From assembly GCA_019100305.1 (NCBI GenBank), contig JAHRHW010000115.1, forward strand, positions 1 to 10,797: a stretch of 10,797 nt of DNA. Reading direction: 5' to 3'. The notes under the pieces were generated by a model, which was given only the letters and a program-made list of their open reading frames with translations, did not search any database and had not been told where the DNA came from. This DNA comes from Candidatus Thiodiazotropha taylori (GTDB lineage Bacteria > Pseudomonadota > Gammaproteobacteria > Chromatiales > Chromatiaceae). The position numbers were made by a program, and so were the translations under genes. Below, in pieces: positions 1 to 6,576 of this stretch. Position 1 is the first letter of the stretch, and every line of letters begins with the position of its first letter.

Positions 1-682
1 ATGGCATTCTTGATCAGTCGCATATTATCTTGGTTTATACGTTGAGAGCCTTGTTTGGGCCAGTCTACACCAGGGCCTGTTCAGACGAATTCAAATGGCC
101 AACAAAAGTCTGGACCGAAATGGTTGTATCAGCAATTCCAGCAACAGATCAGAGCGAACACCTTCTTTCAATTCCAAGGCCCAGGATCAGAATCGCTCTG
201 ATTCGCCAGCATGGTGTCGGCTTTTGATTCGTTCAGGGCTTGCTTGAACGGGAAGTTCCTTTGCAATCCCGATTTACCATTTCACCAGCTGCTCAGCTGC
301 CCTGCTAACAACCCATACCCTAGCATTATCGGTTGCGCTTTTATAATCCTTTAGGGTGTTTGAGAATAGGGAATATTACCCCTCGACGACGGATCCGTTT
401 CAGCTGCCGCCCGGCCACTCAAGGCTCCAGCTCCACCAGAGACTCGATCGAACCAATCAACACTAAATTCCACATTTACAATAGGTTACTCCATATTCGA
501 TTGACCAATGCCCCGCTCTGGTAGAGAGACAAGCTCAACCCAACCCAATCAACCGCCACAGTCTCTACCACCTTATAGTGTGAGTAAACTGCGCAACCAC
601 CGATCCAGCTGCCTAAACTTTCTAAACAATCAACCTTCAGGACGATCGCTGGGCATCTCGCTCCCTGTCGAACGGGCACCAC

Positions 683-701
683 CCCGATACACATCGGGTT
701 T
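683..701 (+). terminator. Weak candidate intrinsic terminator or leader hairpin
   Basis: CCCGAT (683-688) and ATCGGG (693-698) form a perfect 6-bp stem around an ACAC loop and are followed by TTTATT. It lies about 75 nt before the candidate aroG -10 box, so it could end + strand transcription coming from the left. The stem is short and the T-tract is broken, so this is tentative. Confidence 0.3.
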
Positions 702-771
702 ATTCGTCAAAAGCGCGACTGCCTGTCGGCAGCGTGAGACAAACTCATATCGCTGATTCGGTGGATGCATG

Positions 772-777
772 TATAAT
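772..777 (+). promoter_or_regulatory. Candidate sigma70 -10 box for aroG
   Basis: A perfect TATAAT lies 40 nt before the aroG start codon, which would give a leader of roughly 30-35 nt. There is no good -35 hexamer 16-18 nt upstream. The preceding TG directly abuts the box instead of sitting one base away, so it is not a canonical extended -10. I saw no TyrR-type box (TGTAAA-N6-TTTACA) nearby. Confidence 0.4.
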
Positions 778-817
778 CAGCTGTTTTTTGGACCATTGAA
801 CAATCGGCTTCCAGCGC

Positions 818-1882
818 ATGAAACAAACTGACGATCTCCGCATCAAAGCCATCAAGGAACTCAATCCTCCGGCTCAGATACACCAGGAACTGCCCATCAC
901 TGAAAAGGCTTCGAATACCGTATTTGATGCCCGTCGGGAGATACACCGGATTCTGCATGGTGAGGATGACCGCCTGCTGGTGATCATCGGGCCCTGCTCG
1001 GTGCACGACCCTGAGGCTGCCCTCGATTACGCCAGCAGACTGCAGCCGCTGCGGGAATCCCTCAAGGATGACCTGGAGATCGTGATGCGGGTCTATTTTG
1101 AAAAACCACGTACAACCGTGGGATGGAAGGGACTGATCAACGATCCGACCCTGGATGACCGCTTCGAAATCAATTCCGGACTGCGTTTGGCCAGAAAACT
1201 GCTTTTGAATATCAATGACCTCGGTGTTCCGGCCGGCACCGAGTATCTGGATCTGATAAGCCCCCAATATATTGCCGATCTGATCAGTTGGGGTGCGATC
1301 GGTGCGCGCACCACCGAGAGCCAGGCTCACAGGGAGCTCGCTTCAGGCCTCTCATGCCCGGTAGGCTTCAAGAACGCGACCAACGGCAGCATGCGGGTGG
1401 CTATGGATGCAATCCGCTCCTCATCCCGCCCACACCACTTTCTCTCGGTGACCAAAGAGGGTAATTCCGCGATCTTCTCCACCCACGGCAATCCCGACTG
1501 TCATGTAATCCTGAGAGGCGGCAGCCGCCCGAACTATGATTCGGAGAGTATCAATATCGCCGCGGATGAGATGGAGAGTAATGGCTTGAAGCCCCGCTTG
1601 ATGGTCGATTTCAGCCATGCCAACAGCCGCAAGCAGCACCCCCGACAGTTGCTGGTCGGACGTGATGTGGCGAGCCAGGTCGCCCGCGGCGACAATCGCA
1701 TCATGGGCGCAATGATTGAAAGTTTCCTGACCGCCGGTCGACAAGATAGAGTTGAAGGGGAAACCCTGACCTATGGTCAAAGCATTACCGACGCCTGCAT
1801 CAGCTGGGATGACAGTGTACCACTGCTTAACACACTGGCCGAAGCAGTCAGGCTGCGACGCCAGAGCGGCAAGGCCGCATAA
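818..1882 (+). CDS. aroG: 3-deoxy-7-phosphoheptulonate (DAHP) synthase, class I, AroG type
   Basis: This cytoplasmic enzyme condenses phosphoenolpyruvate with erythrose 4-phosphate to DAHP, the committed first step of the shikimate pathway to aromatic amino acids. The 354-residue protein matches the family length (E. coli AroG has 350) and can be aligned almost end to end by eye with an offset of one. The metal ligands are all present: Cys60 in GPCSVHD, His267 in DFSHANS, Glu301, and Asp325 in SITDACISW. The substrate-binding stretches EKPRTTVGWKG (95-105) and GARTTESQ (162-169) are intact. Asp145, Pro149, Leu174, Ser179 and Phe208 align with residues lining the phenylalanine feedback site of AroG, which suggests Phe sensitivity; this is inferred, and a Tyr-regulated AroF-like or unregulated enzyme is not excluded. 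No strong Shine-Dalgarno precedes the ATG. The next gene starts 116 nt downstream on the same strand but is functionally unrelated. Confidence 0.96.
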   Translation: MKQTDDLRIKAIKELNPPAQIHQELPITEKASNTVFDARREIHRILHGEDDRLLVIIGPCSVHDPEAALDYASRLQPLRESLKDDLEIVMRVYFEKPRTTVGWKGLINDPTLDDRFEINSGLRLARKLLLNINDLGVPAGTEYLDLISPQYIADLISWGAIGARTTESQAHRELASGLSCPVGFKNATNGSMRVAMDAIRSSSRPHHFLSVTKEGNSAIFSTHGNPDCHVILRGGSRPNYDSESINIAADEMESNGLKPRLMVDFSHANSRKQHPRQLLVGRDVASQVARGDNRIMGAMIESFLTAGRQDRVEGETLTYGQSITDACISWDDSVPLLNTLAEAVRLRRQSGKAA

Positions 1883-1934
1883 AAACTGAGGGATTGCCTA
1901 CAGCAGTCGGTGTGGCGCTGAATATAGAACGGAG

Positions 1935-1964
1935 TTGACGGGCGGTAATCATACAAGCTATGAA
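1935..1964 (+). promoter_or_regulatory. Candidate promoter for the FimX-like gene
   Basis: TTGACG at 1935-1940 is a 5/6 match to a sigma70 -35 box. With an 18-nt spacer it is followed by TATGAA (1959-1964), a 4/6 match to the -10 box. It sits in the 116-nt gap after aroG, 35 nt before the downstream ATG. The spacer is slightly long and the -10 weak, so this is a moderate candidate. Confidence 0.35.
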
Positions 1965-1998
1965 ACAGATAAACGCATTGGTATCAGGATAGTACGGC

Positions 1999-4080
1999 AT
2001 GCCCGAAGAAGCGATTGAGTTACTGGTTTTAGGAAATACAACCCCTGAAGTAGAAACCTGCCTGGACTCCCTGCGTAACAGTGGCACACCAGCCCATGCG
2101 ATTCGAATCGATCACGATGCCGATCAGCTGGCCGAACAACTGAAGAAAAAGCACCCTCTGGATCTGCTCATCTATACGGTCGAAGCCGACGCTCTGGAGG
2201 TCAACCAACTGCTTGCGCTGTTGGGCGTTACCAGCTCTGCCACTCCGGTGATTGGTGTCAGCGACGAAGCCAATGACGAGCTGCGAATCTCGCTGATGAA
2301 ACAGGGCATAGCGGACCTGGTTGAGCGTAAAAATTTCGACCATCTGGTTCAGGTCATCCTCCGAGAGTATAAATATCTCAATATCGCCCGGCGACTGCAG
2401 TTGATTGAACACCAACTGGAAGAGGCCGAGGAGCGCTGCGACGCTCTGACCGAAAGTTCCAGGGATGCGATCGCCTATGTCCACGAGGGGATGCATGTCA
2501 CAGCCAATCGTGCCTATCTGGAGCTGTTCGGACTGGCCAGTGAGGAGGAGATCGAAGGGCTTCCAATCATGGATGTGATCGCCCCTTCCGAACACGCCGG
2601 TTTCAAGAAAGTGCTACGTAAACTGAGTGCTGACAGCGAACACTCCAGTGAAATGAAAACCACCTGCCTGCGTAGTGATGGCGCCGAGTTCAGTGCGGAA
2701 CTCCACTTCACACCCGCAAGCATCGATGGTGAGCCCTGCACCCAGGTGGTGTTTCGCGACCAATCGATCACTCGGGAGGTCGAAGAGAAACTGCGCCTGC
2801 TGAGTACCCAGGATGTACAGACAGGGCTCTACAACCGACAATACTTCCTCAACCAGCTCGAAGAGGAGGTCAGACGCAACCAGCCCTCTGGCACGAAAGG
2901 CAATACCCTGTACTACGTCACTCTGGACAATTTTACTGAAATTCGCAGCAATACAGGTATCAAAGCCAGCGATTCGTTACTTTTGGAGATTGCCGGTCTA
3001 CTGCGCAAAACAGTTGGAAACCAGGAGGTTCTGGCCAGGTTCGGGGATCACACGTTCACCATACTCTCTCAAGAGACTGAGCCAAAAAGCGCCGAACAGA
3101 GCGCAAAAAGAATCTGCGATGCCATTGAGGGCAACAAACAGTCAGATCAGGAGATCCAGGCCAGTTGCAGTATTGGCGTGGTGTTCTGCTCTGAAGAGTT
3201 CTCCACAGGCAACGATTTCATCACCCATGCCTATCAAGCCTGTGAAGTGGCACGTTCGAAAGGGGGTAACAGCTACTATATTGCCGAGGAGCCGATTCCG
3301 GCTACCGAAAGCGGCACCTCGGGCGAGGCCGATCTCTCCGCACTGATTCGATTTGCCTTCGACAACGATAAATTCCAACTTGCCTATCAACCCATCGTCA
3401 GCCTGCATGGCGACACCCGGGAAAACTATGCGGTCACCCTGCGACTGCTCGACGAACAACAGGAGGAGATTCAACCGGACCATTTCCTGAGTAAGATCGA
3501 GGAGATGGGTCGTATGCATGAGTTGGACAGATGGGTCATAAAAAATGCCATCGACGAACTGGCGAAACAGCGTAAGCAGGGTAAAAAGATCAATTTTCTG
3601 GTCAATATCTCCGGCAGCTCTCTGGATGATGAGACCCTGCTGCTGTTCGTCTGCGATTGTCTGAGGGACTATGAAGCCAAGGGCTCATGGATAACCTTTC
3701 AGTTCGATGATGGTGAAGCGAGAAGTCATCTGCAGAAGCTGAAGAAGTTCGCTGAAGGATTGAAAAAGATCAAATGCAAAACCTGTATCGACCATTTCGG
3801 ACTGGCGAAAAAGCCCGAAGCGATACTCAGCAGCTTTCCCCTCGATTTCGTGCAGTTCCACAGCTCATTTTTGAGTGATCTGTCTGAAAATCAGGATAAA
3901 CAGGACAAACTGAATCATCTGAACGAACTGGTTCAGGCGGAGGATATCAAGACCATCGCCTCCGGGGTGGAGGAAGCAGGCAGCCTGGCGATACTCTGGT
4001 CGATCGGAATCAACTACATTCGGGGCTACTTCATCCAGGAGCCATCAGACTCCATCGACTACGATTTCAACAGTGACTGA
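1999..4080 (+). CDS. fimX: FimX-like degenerate REC-PAS-GGDEF-EAL c-di-GMP receptor protein
   Basis: The 693-residue protein has the domain order and length of Pseudomonas aeruginosa FimX (about 690 aa), a c-di-GMP effector of type IV pilus assembly and twitching. Residues 5-125 form a receiver-like domain without a phospho-acceptor: the expected beta3 Asp falls in LLIYT (56-60). Residues 147-257 are a PAS domain (LTESSRDAIAYVHEGMHV resembles FimX), 266-430 a GGDEF domain and 443-682 an EAL domain. The GGDEF site reads GDHTF (349-353), so it should not make c-di-GMP. The EAL motif reads AVT (478-480). Further catalytic positions are altered: Gln568 for a metal Glu, DH for DD at 598-599, and Gln619/His621 for the Lys/Asp pair. 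Arg482 after the EAL position is retained, compatible with ligand binding. The predicted role is a non-enzymatic c-di-GMP sensor; no pilus gene is in view. AGGA at 1986-1989 lies 9 nt before the ATG. Confidence 0.85.
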   Translation: MPEEAIELLVLGNTTPEVETCLDSLRNSGTPAHAIRIDHDADQLAEQLKKKHPLDLLIYTVEADALEVNQLLALLGVTSSATPVIGVSDEANDELRISLMKQGIADLVERKNFDHLVQVILREYKYLNIARRLQLIEHQLEEAEERCDALTESSRDAIAYVHEGMHVTANRAYLELFGLASEEEIEGLPIMDVIAPSEHAGFKKVLRKLSADSEHSSEMKTTCLRSDGAEFSAELHFTPASIDGEPCTQVVFRDQSITREVEEKLRLLSTQDVQTGLYNRQYFLNQLEEEVRRNQPSGTKGNTLYYVTLDNFTEIRSNTGIKASDSLLLEIAGLLRKTVGNQEVLARFGDHTFTILSQETEPKSAEQSAKRICDAIEGNKQSDQEIQASCSIGVVFCSEEFSTGNDFITHAYQACEVARSKGGNSYYIAEEPIPATESGTSGEADLSALIRFAFDNDKFQLAYQPIVSLHGDTRENYAVTLRLLDEQQEEIQPDHFLSKIEEMGRMHELDRWVIKNAIDELAKQRKQGKKINFLVNISGSSLDDETLLLFVCDCLRDYEAKGSWITFQFDDGEARSHLQKLKKFAEGLKKIKCKTCIDHFGLAKKPEAILSSFPLDFVQFHSSFLSDLSENQDKQDKLNHLNELVQAEDIKTIASGVEEAGSLAILWSIGINYIRGYFIQEPSDSIDYDFNSD

Positions 4081-4125
4081 GGCTGTAAGAGATCGCCCCG
4101 AATCCTCGGCAACCAGACTGCCACT

Positions 4126-4147
4126 AAAAAAGGCGCCGCAGCGCCTT
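4126..4147 (-). terminator. Intrinsic terminator closing the leftward genes
   Basis: Read on the - strand, a 7-bp stem AAGGCGC/GCGCCTT with a TGCG loop (4130-4147) is followed by an uninterrupted run of six T (complement of A 4126-4131). It lies about 30 nt past the stop codon of the 4179-4700 gene. On the + strand the stem is followed only by CC and TC after two T, so it would be a weaker terminator for the FimX-like gene ending at 4080. The two transcription units converge here. Confidence 0.85.
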
Positions 4148-4178
4148 CCTCAACCACTCGCCCAGACAGGCCGGACAA

Positions 4179-4700
4179 CTACCAGGGCATAAAATTGTTC
4201 CAAAACGTCATCGGACGGGAGACATCATGAATATTGTGATTCATGCTGTGCATTCCCCGCTGTATGCTGTAGGTGGAGTGGGTCATATTCTTCATCGACT
4301 CATTCATGGAGTTCATACTGGTCAGCATTGGTTCCAGCGCTCTCACGTCATGAGCCATGGAATCGACACTCACAGCCATGGTGCGGACGTTCGCAGAGAG
4401 CTGGCCAACACTGTCAGTCATGGTCATCAGATTACTCGACATGACATTCATGTTCGAGTCAACGCTAAGCGCCAGAAAGTGAACATCCTTGGCCAGACTG
4501 AAGATCAGGTAGAAACCGTAGGCGGCCAGCAGGATAAAGGCGAAAAGAGATGGGTATACGATCAGTTCCCAGCGCCTGGCACTGGTCTCAAACGCCTGAG
4601 AAAGACGGTCCATCGAGGACTGATTTTCACTCACTTCCTGGTCAATATCCGTTTCTACAGAAGGGCCGTTTAGGGATTTATCGTCATATTTATCTGTCAT
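4179..4700 (-). CDS. Hypothetical single-pass membrane protein with Met-rich coiled coil
   Basis: I do not recognise a named family. The 173-residue protein starts with an acidic, polar segment (1-40), followed by the basic pair RR at 42-43 and one strong transmembrane helix (about 46-69). From about 84 to 153 there is a Met-, Ser- and Asn-rich helix with clean heptads: positions 91, 98, 105, 112, 119 and 126 are Leu/Val and positions 87, 94, 101, 108, 115, 122, 129 and 136 are Met/Leu. This predicts a parallel coiled coil projecting from the membrane, probably into the periplasm given the basic residues before the helix. In total 17 of 173 residues are Met. The C-terminus ends in the aromatic stretch TFWNNFMPW. 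The ATG has only a distant AGG about 12 nt upstream. A promoter candidate and an inverted repeat lie upstream and a strong terminator follows, so it looks monocistronic. A scaffold or signalling-helix role is speculation. Confidence 0.8.
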   Translation of the reverse strand: MTDKYDDKSLNGPSVETDIDQEVSENQSSMDRLSQAFETSARRWELIVYPSLFAFILLAAYGFYLIFSLAKDVHFLALSVDSNMNVMSSNLMTMTDSVGQLSANVRTMAVSVDSMAHDVRALEPMLTSMNSMNESMKNMTHSTYSIQRGMHSMNHNIHDVSRPMTFWNNFMPW

Positions 4701-4745
4701 GCTTCGCAGAACCTGACTGTTACCTTCTCATTACTTAGTTGGAAA

Positions 4746-4773
4746 ATATTAGCATAACAATTATTTATCACAA
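4746..4773 (-). promoter_or_regulatory. Candidate promoter for the coiled-coil membrane protein
   Basis: On the - strand, TTGTGA (complement of 4768-4773, 4/6 match to -35) and TAATAT (complement of 4746-4751, 4/6 match to -10) are 16 nt apart in a very AT-rich stretch, about 45 nt before the ATG at 4700. The -10 overlaps one arm of the inverted repeat at 4747-4797. Confidence 0.35.
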
Positions 4774-4797
4774 TAAAAGTCTCTTTATATGCTAATA
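4747..4797. repeat. Perfect 10-bp inverted repeat flanking a promoter candidate
   Basis: TATTAGCATA (4747-4756) and its exact reverse complement TATGCTAATA (4788-4797) are separated by 31 bp, with centres 41 bp apart, close to four helical turns. One arm covers the candidate -10 box and the other lies upstream of the candidate -35. It could be a paired operator for a looping regulator or a cruciform. Chance in AT-rich DNA is possible but unlikely for a perfect 10-bp match at this spacing. Confidence 0.5.
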
Positions 4798-4872
4798 GAC
4801 TGAATCAGCGTCAAGGTGGTTACAGGGCGGTGCAGGCCGTTGTTGTCAGGGGCAGTGATCGGGCAATGCCAT

Positions 4873-4892
4873 ACCATGATTTAAATTATGGT
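4873..4892. promoter_or_regulatory. 20-bp near-perfect palindrome, operator-like
   Basis: The 20-mer from 4873 (ACCAT... to ...ATGGT at 4892) is symmetric in 9 of 10 base pairs, with the only mismatch at 4878/4887. The core ATTTAAAT is fully self-complementary. Length and symmetry fit a dimeric helix-turn-helix repressor site. It lies about 170 nt upstream of the gene starting at 4700. No known regulator consensus is matched. Confidence 0.4.
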
Positions 4893-5010
4893 TTTAACCA
4901 GATCGAGCAAGAATCCTTTCAAAACAAAGGGTTAATCTGTAACGGTTATGAATCCTTAATTACCGCCAAACAGATTTAGTGAAAAATCAGTGGATTGCTC
5001 GTGACCAAGG

Positions 5011-5080
5011 GATAGAGAGCGAAAGATCCGCCGCATTACCACAAATTTTACGTGGTAATGACGAACGGATCCTCTCAATC
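5011..5080. repeat. 70-nt imperfect palindrome or hairpin downstream of DUF302 gene
   Basis: Nested arms pair across the element: GATAGAGAG (5011-5019) with CTCTCAATC (5072-5080) at 8 of 9 positions, GATCCG (5025-5030) with CGGATC (5066-5071), and CATTACCAC (5034-5042) with GTGGTAATG (5052-5060), around a 9-nt loop. It starts 13 nt past the DUF302 stop on the - strand. There is no T-tract, so it is not a standard intrinsic terminator. It may protect the mRNA 3' end or be a REP- or MITE-like dispersed element. Confidence 0.5.
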
Positions 5081-5092
5081 AACGCTTGTTTG

Positions 5093-5671
5093 TTAGAAAT
5101 CGCCGGCCGCACCGCGATTCATGATATCCAGGATGTACTCTTTAACCTGAATGGCCTTCTCTTTCAGCGCCGGTGGCAGTGGCTCTCCGCCATAGATCAT
5201 CATGTCCATATTCAAGGTCATCAGCCACAATTTTCCCTGTTGGTCCTCAATCAGGGTAATCCGGCAAGGCAGATAGGCGGAATAGGCATCGGAGTAATCC
5301 AACATCTCTGCCGCGATCAAGGAGTTACAAAAAAGATAGATCTTTACAAATCGATACTCGCTGCCGGATTTAGCCTCGATATCAAGCGACAGAGGCAGTT
5401 CACCTACATTGGACATGTTGTGTTCGTTGGCAACGAACTTCATGGTCTCTTCCACGTCTTCAGCGCTCAGACCCTCCTCCACTGGCACTTTCCAGATACT
5501 CGCTTCAGCAGCACTATTGGTCTCCACCAATGCCTGGCCGAACTCTTTGAAGACATCCCCGGCTCCAGGATCAAAGCCATCGAGTGCACTATTGAATTTT
5601 GCATACAGGGCCGCAGCGCCGATTACCGCCAGCAGTCCAATCAAAGCAAATAGATTTCTTAACATCCCCAT
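5093..5671 (-). CDS. Membrane-anchored DUF302 family protein
   Basis: Residues 4-24 form a hydrophobic anchor or uncleaved signal, so the domain (about 60-185) should face the periplasm. The family is recognised from the FCN motif (114-116) followed about 20 residues later by LPCRI (134-138) and an acidic-Gly turn (EDQQGKLWL), the core pattern of DUF302. The family has no settled biochemical function; its two conserved Cys (115 and 136 here) are a possible ligand or disulfide pair. The ATG at 5671 is chosen over an upstream in-frame TTG at 5689 because GGAG (complement of 5678-5681) lies exactly 6 nt before it, and the TTG would put that site inside the gene. The resulting protein has 192 residues. 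The neighbouring ParA-type gene ends 179 nt upstream, so a separate promoter is likely. The hairpin at 5011-5080 follows. Confidence 0.8.
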   Translation of the reverse strand: MGMLRNLFALIGLLAVIGAAALYAKFNSALDGFDPGAGDVFKEFGQALVETNSAAEASIWKVPVEEGLSAEDVEETMKFVANEHNMSNVGELPLSLDIEAKSGSEYRFVKIYLFCNSLIAAEMLDYSDAYSAYLPCRITLIEDQQGKLWLMTLNMDMMIYGGEPLPPALKEKAIQVKEYILDIMNRGAAGDF

Positions 5672-5850
5672 CTCTCTCTCCACAAACAATTTATCTTTCT
5701 AAATGCAGTCTCCCGGTGGGTGAATACCGTTAGACCTAATGCGCTGTTGCTCGCATTCGTATGCCCAGCACGACACACTTGCTGATAGGCGACTTACCAA
5801 TTATGCCTCACAAATGATAACAGACCCCAATGAATTGATTGAGCAAATGG

Positions 5851-6486
5851 CTATTGTGCGACATATTTCGGATAGAGGGCTGCCGTAAGTGCATAGAACT
5901 CTTTACTCCCCTTGCCCCTGGGATCGAGTTCATAGACTGCCAAACCCTCACTGAATGAGCGCCGGAACACCGTTCTCTGGCAGAGACGATGCTTTACAAA
6001 GCGAACATCCGGCAGTGATACCAGAGCAGCCGCTGCCTCATCGGACTCCCGTATCGCGTGGTGTGTATCGGCACGATTGATGAACGTCAGCAGCTCGGGA
6101 CGCTCCCCATCCACCGCCTCATCGAGAAAATTTATAAAGCGCTGAGTGGACCAGATATCAGCCTGAGAAGGCGGTACCGGTATCACCACCCGATCTGCCA
6201 GCGCCAGTGCCAGCTTCATCGACTCGATGTCGGACGCCCCCACATCGATCAAAACCTCATCATAGCCGGCAAGTTTTTTACGGCTCAGAGCAGAGCCGCT
6301 TTTTATCTTCAGAAAGGGTTCAAAACCCTCTTCACTGCGGACTTCAGAAACATCACTCAATGTTGCCTGTGGATCTGCATCGATGACCAGTACATCAGCC
6401 TCAGCCATTTCCAACCAGACAGCCAGATTGAAGGTGACCGTACTCTTTCCGGACCCTCCTTTCAGACTACCGATTACAGTTATCAT
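5851..6486 (-). CDS. Orphan ParA/MinD-type partitioning ATPase
   Basis: The 211-residue protein is a short ParA-type deviant Walker ATPase, similar in size to ParF and McdA. The P-loop KGGSGKST (9-16) has the signature Lys9 needed for the nucleotide-sandwich dimer and Lys14 for phosphate binding. The second motif is VIDADPQAT (34-42), with Asp36 and Asp38, and Walker B is VLIDVG (78-83). There is no N-terminal DNA-binding domain of the P1 ParA kind. Such ATPases form nucleoid- or membrane-associated gradients that position plasmids, carboxysomes, chemosensory arrays or secretion complexes. No ParB-like gene or parS-like repeat is in the window, so the cargo is unknown and chromosome segregation is unlikely. 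The ATG follows AGGGG by 5 nt. It lies 90 nt after the FRP-repeat gene at 6577-7638, close enough for co-transcription. A cellulose-synthesis (BcsQ) or flagellar (FlhG) role is not supported by the neighbours. Confidence 0.88.
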   Translation of the reverse strand: MITVIGSLKGGSGKSTVTFNLAVWLEMAEADVLVIDADPQATLSDVSEVRSEEGFEPFLKIKSGSALSRKKLAGYDEVLIDVGASDIESMKLALALADRVVIPVPPSQADIWSTQRFINFLDEAVDGERPELLTFINRADTHHAIRESDEAAAALVSLPDVRFVKHRLCQRTVFRRSFSEGLAVYELDPRGKGSKEFYALTAALYPKYVAQ

Positions 6487-6576
6487 ACACTCCCCTTTAT
6501 TATTGTGATTCGCCCCGTTACTAGACTGATCCGGTACCCGCTACTGAATGAATTGCCGTTAAACTGTCAGTACCGT

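Larger units (their letters stand above)
1..817. other. Gene-free stretch upstream of aroG
   Basis: I see no supportable gene here. The open frames on both strands are short (at most about 80 codons in 1-760), overlap each other, lack ribosome binding sites and encode proteins with no recognisable family. No tRNA, rRNA or familiar small-RNA sequence is evident. Two structures deserve note: a short hairpin at 683-698 followed by a T-rich stretch, and a TATAAT at 772-777 that could be the aroG -10 box. The left part could be a decayed gene, but the stop-codon density in its most coding-like frame is close to chance. Confidence 0.6.
4701..5092. other. 392-nt intergenic region with regulatory-looking structure
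   Basis: No gene is visible. The stretch separates two leftward genes. It contains the promoter candidate and 10-bp inverted repeat (4746-4797), a 20-bp near-palindrome (4873-4892) and a 70-nt imperfect hairpin just past the DUF302 stop codon (5011-5080). The size and structure point to a regulated promoter region and possibly a small untranslated RNA, but no RNA family is recognisable. Confidence 0.55.

Noticed and set aside
148..202. 9-bp inverted repeat ATCAGAGCG (148-156) and CGCTCTGAT (194-202)
   Set aside because: Short arms with a 37-nt spacer and no associated gene or T-tract; may be chance.
3..485. A - strand frame with coding-like fragments (Trp-, Gly- and Pro-rich pieces, a KKVFALI signal-like start), possibly a decayed secreted protein gene
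   Set aside because: It has stops at 81, 129, 168, 282, 351 and 486 (six in about 162 codons), close to chance expectation. No recognisable family supports a pseudogene call.
508..756. 82-codon open frame on the + strand
   Set aside because: No ribosome binding site, low-complexity Ser/Pro/Arg product without homology features, and it overlaps a - strand frame of similar quality.
707..1330. 207-codon open frame on the - strand overlapping aroG
   Set aside because: It is the antisense shadow of the clearly real aroG and gives no recognisable protein.
1960..1992. Ten-codon upstream reading frame ending just before the FimX-like gene
   Set aside because: No ribosome binding site precedes its ATG, and its length is easily reached by chance.
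2029..2595. 188-codon open frame on the - strand inside the FimX-like gene
   Set aside because: Antisense shadow of a gene with strong domain evidence.
4979..5653. 224-codon open frame on the + strand opposite the DUF302 gene
   Set aside because: The - strand frame has an ideal ribosome site, a signal anchor and DUF302 motifs; the + frame has none and begins in an intergenic hairpin region.
5738..5757. AATGCG/CGCATT 6-bp hairpin upstream of the DUF302 gene
   Set aside because: Short stem with an 8-nt loop and no clear relation to a promoter or ribosome site.
6532..6575. CGGTAC/GTACCG inverted pair between the larger FRP-repeat gene and the ParA gene
   Set aside because: Only 6-bp arms with a 32-nt spacer and no T-tract; not enough for a terminator or operator call.
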